From NCBI RefSeq assembly GCF_020921035.1, contig NC_063156.1, positions 4,960,001 through 5,024,000 of the forward strand: 64,000 nucleotides of DNA. The letters are read 5' to 3'. Below, piece by piece: positions 24,201-33,615 of the stretch (its first letter is position 1; each line of letters begins with the position of its first letter). The translations under genes were made by a program, and so were the position numbers. The notes beneath the pieces are model-generated. The model saw nothing but the letters and a program-made list of their open reading frames with translations, ran no database searches and was not told the DNA's origin. This DNA is from Rhodamnia argentea. Lineage: Eukaryota; Streptophyta; Magnoliopsida; Myrtales; Myrtaceae.

Positions 24201-27200
24201 AAAGTAAATATACCCCCATTTTCTGACAAAAACGCAGGTAGGTATCCGTGATCTTATGCATGTTCATCCTCTCGTTTTCTCTGTGTTCTCTCGGCATTAT
24301 CTCGTCCAGGCCTCCTGTAAAGCAAGGGCAAATTAAAGGCACAATCAATTGTAATTTACAGAACAGTAAAGGCAATAGAAAATGCATGGATTGTGATATG
24401 CAGAGAGAAAAAGAAAGAAAGATCGTTGGCTTACCCATGGGGATCGTCTGTGAAGGGACTAGAACATGAATGATACAGATCTTGACTTTGCCTCCTGATT
24501 GATGCACCGCCCAAGCAAGCTTCGCTTTGTCCTCTTTCATATCCTTCCCAACTGCGACATAAATCATGCCTTCCAGAACTGGCGTCTCCAGTTTTGTCGA
24601 GACCCTTTGAATGCTCCGATCGATTGGATCACTTTCCACACGCCAGAGATCCAGCCAATTCCTTCTGCTCATCGCCCCGCACCTCAAAGCCAAATGAGTC
24701 AACTCCTCGGCCAGCATATAGGGCCGCCGTCCAGCCAATGGATCCAACATGGCCTCTAAAGTCCCTGCACTGATCGCCCTTTGGACTACGTTGGCTATTC
24801 CTAAGGTGGGCCTCCTCGTCAATAACTCAAGCAGTATAATCCCGAAAGAATAAACGTCAAGCTTTGTGGTGAGCTCTCGAGTAATGAGGAACTCAGGGTC
24901 CATGTACCCAAACGTCCCTATCGGGTCGGTTGGGCACAGTACGGGGGTGCTGTTGCTCACGGGGTGCGCATCTAATAGGATGTTCACCGGTTTGAGGTCC
25001 CCGTGGACGATGCTGTGAGGCTTGCAAGAGTGGAGGAAGGCTAGGGCAGAGCAGAGCTCCGTGGCGATGCGTTGTCGGACTCGCCGAGGCAACTGCTTCG
25101 CCCTGTTGCTGCTGCAGAGCCAGTCTCCGAGGCTTCCGTTGCGTTCAACAACTTGTCTTGAAAGATCGTAAAGATCACAAGGAGCCGAATCTGTGAGGAA
25201 AGCATGCTCGCTGAAAAGTTGCAAAGCATGATCAAAATGCATTTCCTCCATTTCCTGTTCCCAGATAGCTGTCCCAGATAGATACAACTCAGTCGATGTC
25301 CTTAACTCCCCAGCAGCATCCGACAGCGAACTTGGATTCGCAAAGTCCAACAAAGACAAGTATTCATGATCCCCAAGCCCATTGATTGTCTCCAGAAATC
25401 CATCTGATCCTCTATCGTCCATTGATAGCCTTAGCCAACTTCTTAGATTGCCGATCGAGTCTGGCGAATGACGAACACTAAGACCCTGCATAGGCAAATC
25501 CCTCATCAGCGGTGCTCTTATCCCAAAACTGTTCATCCGTACTGTCAAATTTTCAAGCTCCCAAATAAAACGAGGCAGATTCCCAACAGTTGTCCCAGAT
25601 AGATCCAACTCAGTCAACGACTTCAGCTCCCCAACCGCATCCGGCAGCGAATTTAGATTCGTACAATTCACCAAACACAAGTGCTTAAGATCCACCAGCC
25701 CTTTAATTGTGTCTGGAAGTTCAACTAATCCTGTATCCTCCATCACTAGCCTTGACAAACCTCTTATATTACCTATCGAGTCCGGCAAATCACTAACACT
25801 ATGACCCTGGATCAAGATGAGCTCTTTCAGGGCAGTTAGACAACCAATTTCCTTAGGCAACTCTCTAAGCCGGGGACACCATTTGATTTTCAAGTAATTC
25901 AACTGCCTTAGTTCACCGATCGAGCTATCAATTTCGGCCAACCTCAGGAAATCTTTCAGTACCAATCTCTCTAAACTCATAAATTCAGAGAAGCAAGGCG
26001 TTCTGATTAAGGATTTAGATCCCGCGATTTTCAAAACTTTCAGTTTGCTAGCCACCTGCAAAACAGAAACCAACTTAATACTCCCAGGATTCTGTATGCA
26101 TTGCAAAATAGGTGCATGTCATCATGCATTAAGACAATTAGGGGAAAGAGCAAATGAATCAGGTGAAACTGTACCATAATTTTGACCCATCCGCTCCATT
26201 CTTCTGTGGTGATATTGCCTGAAAGCTTGAGAACAACTAGGCGATTCAGCACCAAGTTGTTCGCTTGAAGTTTCGAAGGACAATTTTGCCAAGAAAGCCA
26301 TCTTAGCTCCGGCAAAACATCTTCACAGTCATCGGTAAAGTTCCCTCCATCCAATCTGAGAAACCTTGCCTTCGTGAAATTCGCAAAATCTTCGCGTGTG
26401 AAATTGTGTCTCGATCTCCTTGGTGTGAGTGCTACCGCATTTTTCGTTCCCTGACAGGAAAATAAAATATCAAACGTATATCATATAACAATCTTTCTCC
26501 TTGGCAGATGACTATATCTATGCTTTCATATAAAAATATACACTAGTTCTTCGACCTATTGTGCCTAATTATGTTAAGTGCTTATGCTGTAATAGTTACT
26601 AATGCTTGTTTTTGATCCCATGGAACTTATGTTTGTTACTTAGCAATCTGCTCGCTTGGCAAAGAAGCTGATCTATTACCAATGTAACCTTTTCAAAACA
26701 CTCAAATATGTAATTCATGGTAACTCGGTAAAGAGTTAAAGTAAACATGACGTCACTTACTGAATTTGAATCAATCTCTTGAAGAGAGAATTCTTTAACT
26801 TTACCGGACGTTACCAATGTAACCTTTTCAAAACTCGCTCCTTTATAGTGCTATCGAGACCCAACAGTTTCATAGACCCTAAAGACTTGTTTTTTTTTTT
26901 TTTTGAATGTGCGTTATATAGATAGAACAAGATGGATTTTGCTACTTCATACAAAAAACCTCGTCATATACCAATCAGGAAATTGTAAAGTTAAACATAG
27001 ATGGGATTGGTATGATTATGTAATGGAAAAGGTTCAATTGGTCTTTCAAACCCGGTTTTTTTATCTTATTTCAATAATTTTGGAAATGGGGTGCACTATT
27101 TATTGATAATCAAAAAGAGATAACTAGCAAATTTCTTTGACGAAAAAAAAAATGAATTCACAAGTTTTTCAATTACGGGCTTCTTAGCTTGTAATAAATG

Positions 27201-29172
27201 AAGAAGGCAATATGCAAGAGAGATCAACTCTTAGACACACAGTAGTGTGAAAAAGAATAAAATGGTGTTGTTCGAACTTACCTTTTGCGCTTGGAACATC
27301 TCGAGAAACCATAATCTGCTACGATCTCCACAGTTTCTTATATTCTCTTGACGAATAATCTCCCTCGCAAGATCCATTAACTGACCATGCATCAATATCC
27401 TATCATTATCAATCTTGATCAAGGACTTACGGATAAGGATGTCAATTTCCACTTCCGGGTAAAAGTCACAAGCTTCCCACATATGCATTGCATTAGCCTT
27501 TTTCTTGTTAACAAAGAAACATCCAATGTCCAGAAAAATTTGTTGCCCCTCACATCCAAGTGCATCATAACTAATTTGTAACCTCTGTCGGACCTTTTCG
27601 TGAGGCACTTCCTTCAACTTCTTCAATGTGGTTTTCCACTTTGCCTTGCTTATGGTGCGAAGATGTGAACCTATCACCTCAACTGCCAATGGAAGTCCTC
27701 CGGTGAGTTCAACAACTTGTCTTGAAAGATCATAAAGATCACAAGGAGCAGAGTCCGTGTTGAAAGCAAGCTTGTTGAAAAGTAGAAGAGCATGATCAAA
27801 ATGCATTTCCTTCATTTCGTACGGAAAAATATGTCCAGACCGGGACAAAATATTTTCTTCCAATCCATCGACATTGGTCATAGGAAAATCTCTTGTCGTA
27901 ATGATGATCCTACTCCCCGGACCATACGAGTAAGAATTCATCGCCAGATTCATAAATTGATCTTTTTCACCCATGTCATCCAAAACAAGTAAGACACGCT
28001 TCTTAGGTAATATTTCTTTGATCATATTATTTCCTTCCTTAGGGTCGATGGTTTCATGAAGCAAGAAACCGAAAAGATCCTCCACTAATTTTCTTTGCAT
28101 TTTTAGAATGCCGTGGCATGAAGATGACTCGTGGATGTTCGAAAGGAAGGAGTGACCTTCAAATTGAGGAAAGAGTTGGTTGTACACTGTTTCGGCAAGA
28201 GTTGTCTTTCCAATGCCACCTATCCCATGGATAATGACAAATCGTACGCCACCAGTATCACAACTTAACAGTTTCTTTATGGCTTCTACATGATCATCAA
28301 TTCCAACCAGATCGGTGGGCAAATACCTTTTCCTTATTGTGATCTTCTGCAAGACCGTTTCAGTGATGTCTGCAATGACCTTGCCATGCCTGCCATATTC
28401 ATGAAATCGTTGCGCGTAAGACTATGTATAACCAATTAGAATTTCAAATAGAAGCATATAATAATGATAATCAGCGTGCTGTTATGTATTCTTCATGTGG
28501 TATTCGCCATGGATGTTCATAAGTGGCTCCTTCCACATGAATCAAGTAAGGCTTTCTCTTTCGGAGTTCATCAGCAGATGTATAAAAAAATGCGTGCTTG
28601 TGTGCGCTATACACGACCAGAAGGTAGATATAGCAATGACCCAAATGGATATATAGACAGATAAATAAAAGAATATCGTGTCGGTACCTTCGACCTTTCA
28701 CACACCATCCCCTGGTTCTAGCCACCGTGGTCAAAGCCTCCTTCCAAGGCTGCACTTCAGCGCAGCCAAGTTCCTTCTCATGCTTGTTTAGGGCGCTATT
28801 GTACATCTCCGTTTCAAGCTTAACATCAAAGGGTTCCACGTCGAAAAAGATTGGTAGTATCTCTTTCCCCGTGGATTGGCGAGTGCACTCCACCATGCAT
28901 GTCAGCTCTCGGAGGCACCACCGACTCGAGGCGTAGCCTTGGGAGAAAACTATAATGTATATTTGGGAGCATTTTACTGCTCCCAAGATCTCCGAGATAT
29001 TTTTGCCCGGACCTAGCGCTTCCTCGTCCCTAAAAATGCGGATTCCTGTGCGGTTCATGTACTCGTAAAGGCAATCTGTGAATGTGTCGCGAGTGTCGGG
29101 TCCTCGAAAGCTCAAGAACACGTCGAAGTCGCCACATGTCGCAGTCCCTGAGTCGGCCCCTTCGTCCCCCAT
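21264..29172 (-). CDS. Gene B: TIR-NB-ARC-LRR fused to pseudokinase fragment, USP, coiled coil and kinase
   Basis: Ten exons join in frame to 1745 aa: 29172-28688, 28389-27282, 26450-26175, 26055-24435, 24314-24214, 24015-23894, 23383-23282, 23025-22689, 22566-22153 and 21935-21264. The TIR (about 12-155) has [11 protein letters not shown] and the catalytic-type Glu in WCLREL. The NB-ARC (about 180-500) has the P-loop [12 protein letters not shown], kinase-2 [25 protein letters not shown] and GLPLA; its MHD motif is MHG. The LRR is at about 624-885. Exon 4 continues into an NB-ARC scrap ([14 protein letters not shown], about 890-928), a kinase fragment (about 928-1107, HGD, no DFG) and the start of a USP domain ([19 protein letters not shown]). 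The USP ends near 1271; a coiled coil follows at about 1385-1450, then a complete RD kinase (GSYGSV loop, AIKI lysine, [12 protein letters not shown]). No U-box follows. Known family: RLCK-IX/PUB-type USP-kinases. That all ten exons form one transcript is inference; a separate internal promoter for the USP-kinase part is the main alternative. Confidence 0.7.
23765..23990 (-). repeat. Tandem duplication of a USP exon in gene B
   Basis: Two roughly 110-bp units lie side by side (about 23985-23879 and 23878-23768). Each encodes the [16 protein letters not shown] end of the USP domain followed by a GTACGT donor. The upstream unit is the one whose phase joins correctly to the next exon ([17 protein letters not shown]). 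The second unit could act as an alternative exon or be dead. Confidence 0.7.
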
Positions 29173-29745
29173 CTGATAACAGAGATTGATGTCGCCGACG
29201 ACTTCTTTTTGTGGTCCTTGAGGAGATTTCTACAGCAAGTGGGACTTGCCACGTCAAGCCACATCGACATATTATTTTATCAGTATATGGCTAATAAAGT
29301 CTCGTTGATTGACCGTGTTTTTGTGCCTATAAGATTGGTTTTTATACTTCCCTTCTTCCCTTTGACAGTTTGCATTAACAATTTAACATTGAAAGCCCAC
29401 GGTGAAGCGAAAGCGCAAAGCAATGTCTTGGAAAAAGTCCTTGCTTAATAAAACCATGAGATGCGATTAAACCTGATTAAAAAAAAAATGCAATGGAGTA
29501 CTTGCAAAAGTACAGCACATTCGAAAATCACAAAAAAAAAAAAACACAAAAAAATGCGTCACCTTCAAAAAAATTTGGCGTGCGATTGACGAAGTGCATC
29601 CATGGGAGAACCACAATAAAAAATCAAAAGGACAAAAAAAAAATGGAAATTCTATAAGACGAAAAATCATTGAAGATATAAGATCATCATCGTCGTCCAT
29701 CAAATTAAAAAGCAATAGAAAAGCCCATTACCAACTGCCCCTATA
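29173..29745. other. Upstream leader and flank of gene B
   Basis: The first about 60 bp share sequence with the leaders of the other TNLs (the GAGGAGATTTCTACAGC-like motif, also near 32970 and 51890), so they are probably 5' UTR or core promoter. The rest is AT-rich with many short A runs and no gene. Confidence 0.5.
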
Positions 29746-30195
29746 ATTAGGGGTAATAGATTTCAAGATGGTTGTAGGATTGAGTATAATGGATCTACCT
29801 AACCGAAATTGTCTGACTAGACCGAATCGATCGATTTGATCTGATTCCCTAGGACTCCCGTTCGGCGGTTATCGTCGATGCGATTTCCGCTTCTGTGGGG
29901 AGTCGAACCGGACCGAATAATATATTTCTCAAAAAACAAAAAATCTTAAACACAAAGCTAAACATAAACCTACATCTAAATCAAGATATTTAGTGCGCTT
30001 AGTATGGCTTTCAAGTTTAGCCACAAGACAATACGATGAACGAGCGATAATCCGGTGAATATGTCCCTATGGAAAAAAAAAATAAAACGACAAATCATTA
30101 GATAAAAAAAAAAAGTGACCAGTCCAATGATTGGATCGCTCGACAAGTGGTTTCAAAATGGGACCGAACCGAGCCGGGAACCTATCACCCCTAAT
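29746..30195. mobile_element. MITE-like element with inverted ends
   Basis: The left end ATTAGGGGTAATAG is matched, inverted with one mismatch, by CTATCACCCCTAAT at 30182-30195. The roughly 450-bp interior has no coding capacity and contains several ACCGAA/CCGAAC motifs. A second similar element seems to start at once (TAGGGGCGTCAATAGTTCAG at about 30198). The ends are of hAT-like type; the superfamily is a guess. Confidence 0.65.
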
Positions 30196-30476
30196 GGTAG
30201 GGGCGTCAATAGTTCAGTTCAGTTCGGTTTTTCAAAAAATCTAACTGAACTGAATTATAAGCTTAGATTGAACCGAATCTCGTTCTAAAGTGACTATGAA
30301 CTGAACCTAAAATCCAATTCAGTTCGATTTTCGATTTTCGTTTCTCAATTTATATTTTTATATTTTTATTTTTGAGAGGAGGGCCGACAGGGGTCACAGC
30401 CCGTCGCAGGCCGGTGAGGCATTGCGGCCCTGACTGATCCGGATCTGAAACCACTGTACAGAGAGAAACCACATAC

Positions 30477-30690
30477 CACAATCTCAGCAATGACGCGAGG
30501 TTGCCTGCGCGGCCTGAGAAGGAAATCCAGGAGGCGAGTGACCAAAACGACGAGGCATAACTGCAGTATGACGAGCGGGAGCGCGTAGTACAGGGGGTTG
30601 TCACCGGGGAACACCCCGTTCGATATTGCCTTCATCGCTGCAGGACACAAGCTCGCGTCGGTAGAGGTGGGTGTGGCAGCGCAAAGAAGA
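30477..30690 (-). pseudogene. Orphan first exon of a CHX-type cation/H+ antiporter
   Basis: The minus strand encodes the N-terminus of the plant CHX family: [10 protein letters not shown], then [19 protein letters not shown] (first membrane helix), then [13 protein letters not shown], followed at once by a GT donor at the place where CHX exon 1 normally ends (before GGILLGPS). No second exon follows downstream; repeat sequence begins within about 120 bp. The expected initiator Met upstream of ATPTSTDA is not present in frame, although an inner Met (30635) exists. CHX proteins exchange K+ for protons on endomembranes; this fragment, of perhaps 70 residues, cannot. Probably a truncated duplicate. 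Confidence 0.8.
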
Positions 30691-31850
30691 ATCCAACCTA
30701 GCCGTCTGCAGCCGACGATAATCACTGTATTTGACAGACCCAAATCAGGAACGTCATCATAGAAGAGTAGCTAGACGAGTCCTTGTGCATGGAGATTCGA
30801 CGGTTCTTCATCACTGAAGAGTACGTAGCTAATCGACCAAGCAGAGGAGAAAAATGCGTAAGAGAAAACCTTACCAGGAGGAGGGAGATCTCGAGATGGG
30901 GGAGGAAGCCGGAAGGGAGAGGGGGACGTCGCCGTGAGAGAGACAAAGGCGTGCGTCGTGACTCCCTGTGAGCGAAAGAGAAGGCATAGTTATTAGAATT
31001 TTTAAGTGCAATAGTATATTGGTTCGGCTGTTCGGATGGATGTGTCCCTCGGCGGGAAGACCAATATTTACAGATTGTAATATTTAAAAATCGAGAACCG
31101 GATCGCTCTGCGAGACCGCCCGTAACCGGCCGGTTGGGGCGGTTTTTGATTTGAAACCAAGGCACAGCACTCCGAAATCGAAACCGATAGAGAGAGTACC
31201 TAAGAGTGAGCTGATTGGTGGCAGACCGACAAAGGCGAGGCCGCAACCCACGAGACCGAGAAAGAGAAGGGGGCGTCAAGCGTTAAGTGAGAGAGAGAAA
31301 GATCGAATGGCGCTGCCGGAGAGACCCGAGAGAGAGAGAGAGAGATGATCTGAGAGAGCGCGCTCAAGAGGCTAAATAGAGAGACAGAGAGGCCGGATTT
31401 GAGAAAGCGAGTGCGAAATGACAACGCAAGAAATGAGAAAGCGTTTGAGAGACTTGACTTAAAAAAAAAAACATTCTTTTATATTGTTCTAGAAGAGTTT
31501 TTTTTTAGGTTTTATTTTGAGCTGGTTTTGAACCGGCAGCGGCTGTGGGCCATCACAAGATACATTGGCTCCGTACAGAATTTCCTTGAAAGTGATCTTG
31601 TTTGTTCCATTTGGTCGCCTGAATATGTATTGCATTTCTGAAAAAAAAAAGAATGAGAACAACGATTTATTAGACTGCATCGGATCATTTGCAATTTTGC
31701 ATCTCCCATCTCTTTATTTGCCTTTGTAATGTGTCTGATAGAAGCATTTGGGTTTGATGATACCTACCAAAGCTTTGACTCGTACTACTTCGCCAGAAAT
31801 TATTAAGTTTTGTAAATCGACCTATTTCATGTCGTATTGTTAACCTCAAC
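30691..31850. other. Flank of the CHX fragment, GA-rich, no gene
   Basis: The segment holds several GA/CT-rich runs (for example about 31328-31345), as in plant 5' leaders, and may include the old CHX promoter. Motifs resembling the neighbouring MITEs occur at about 31010-31140. Open stretches on the minus strand are Arg/Ser-rich and look like chance frames. Confidence 0.4.
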
Positions 31851-31854
31851 AAAA

Positions 31855-33150
31855 TTGTAATTTGATTTCGGCCCTTCCGCTCCACTCTTTTGTGGTGATA
31901 TCGTTTGAAAGCCTGAGAACAACTAGGTGACTCAGTAAAAATTTGTTTGCTTGAAGCTTCGGAGGACAATTTGGCCAGCAAAGCCATCTTAGCTCTGGCA
32001 GGTTGCCCTCAAAGTTGCCAACAAAGTTCCCTCCATCCGATTCAAGAAAACCTTGCGTTGATGAGGTATCCAAAATCTACGAGTGTGTAATTATGTCTCG
32101 ATCTCCATAGTTTGAGTGCTGCCACATTTCCGATTCCCTGACAGAAAATATAGTATAGAAGTGGGTCTCTTGACTTGAGCTGTAAGGTCGGATCCAATAA
32201 ATATCGAATACAACATTGATTTCTTTGAAATTTGATATTTATTTATTGAGATAAGTGCTCTATAAATCTTAAAACTTGTCACTGAAGTGCAATAGAGAAT
32301 TAAATCTTGCAATCAAATACTAAAACTTGTCAAATTGGTTCAATCAATCCTTTTCGCTCACTCCGTCCAATGTGGCTGATGGAAGGTGTTTATGCGGTTT
32401 TTTTTAATTATTTTCTTTTTTTTATGTGGCGTTGACTTCACTAAAACATGATAAATAAGACTAAAATGATGTCGTTTTGATCGAAATCTTATTTTGAACC
32501 CAAATTTTATTGAACTTGATTAACAAATAAAAAAGGCTAATTTTTTATTTAACAAAGGAACACACAAAAGAAAAAAAAAATAGGCAAGGGCCTTCATGCC
32601 GTCGCCCTCACCATCACCGGAACGGTGGGACAATGGCCGATAAGGGTCGCCGGGGGTTGGGCAATGGGCGGCGCCGGCGACCCTCACCCTCATAGAATTG
32701 TATGCATCACCGTCTATCCCTTTACTCATCTCATTTTATATCTGATGGAATTATATTGTACATGATATTCCTGCATATATCAAACTTAACTTAAGCTGTC
32801 CCCAAAATTTGTTATGTTTTTACAAATCAACCTATATACCCACTTTAGATTACACAACTATTGCCTGCAACAATTGCTATATAAGCAGGTTGCTCAATTT
32901 TTTTTTTTAACGATTATAAAGATCTTTCATTAGCTAAGGTATTTTTTAAGGTCAATCAACAACAAGGTCGTTGAGGAGATTTATACGGCTAGAAGCGCGT
33001 TTAAGATTGAGTAGAAACTTCCAGTCTCTTTCCCTGTAGCTTTAGGGTCACTCATCGAAGACCTCTTCAGCTTGTCATTGCTCAACTCTCTCTCTCTCTC
33101 TCTCCGCGTGAATGAGCCACTTGAAAATAACAATAAAAAAGTCGTCGGAA
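31855..33150 (-). pseudogene. TNL relic: leader plus a lone linker exon
   Basis: At 32145-31855 a copy of the family's linker exon (exon 3) is readable as NVAALKLWRSRHNY, then after a one-base frameshift as ESDGGNFVGNFEGNLPEL and WCWPNCPPKLQANKF. At about 32940-33150 lies sequence matching the 5' leader of gene A (51880-52130), including a GCTTGTCATTGCTCAACTC-like run and GTGAATGAGCCA. The TIR and NB-ARC exons that should lie between are absent, and dispersed repeat (32230-32720) occupies the place. So one family member lost its core and kept both flanks of the deletion. Confidence 0.75.
32230..32720. repeat. Dispersed non-autonomous repeat remnant
   Basis: A segment with AAAACTTGTCAAATTGGTTC-like borders and a GC-rich centre (about 32590-32690) surrounded by T- and A-rich arms. 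It has the same general build as the elements at 20.5-21.0 and 37.9-38.6 kb. No coding capacity. Confidence 0.4.
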
Positions 33151-33610
33151 AATGCTAAGTAATCCCACACCAACCGGCGGAATCTTCGAAGGGATTGAAT
33201 GGGCGAACATTCTGACTTTTTCATTTCCACCGCCCACCTTGCTTCAGTTTTGTTGCTTTTCCTCTTGGCTTTTTTTTTTTTTTTTTTGGCTTTTTACTCT
33301 CAACTATATAATTATGTTGAGGGAAATATCCTACAATCCCAAAATGTTTCAAGGACAATAGCTCCTGAAGTTAATGCATGTGGATGTACTCTTATATGTT
33401 TGACTAACCTGAAATTGATTGTTGAAGTTTTATGGACGTTGGTTGCAATTTCTAGATTTGATTGTTGGTACAACTCAAAAAGACACCCTGGATTTATGGT
33501 GGGCGTCAAAAGAAGGAGAAGAAGAATGAAAATGAATCAGTGAAGCTTGATTCATGATAGGCGCTTGAAGAAGAACGAATATCAAAAGTTACAAGGATAT
33601 ATCGAAGAGA
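33151..33610. repeat. Paralogous TNL upstream flank (left half)
   Basis: About 33380-33610 matches 41790-41990 (shared GTTGGTTGCAATTTCTAGAT-like run and TTTATGGTGGGCGT). About 33150-33330 matches 40190-40370 and, more weakly, 52240-52360. The similarity is cut at 33615 by the solo LTR and resumes at 36091. An open frame at 33199-33543 has no recognisable product. Confidence 0.75.
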
Positions 33611-33615
33611 AATTG

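Noticed and set aside
30722-31279. Minus-strand 185-aa open frame upstream of the CHX exon
   Set aside because: Ser/Arg-rich with no family features; overlaps GA-rich leader-like sequence and repeat text.
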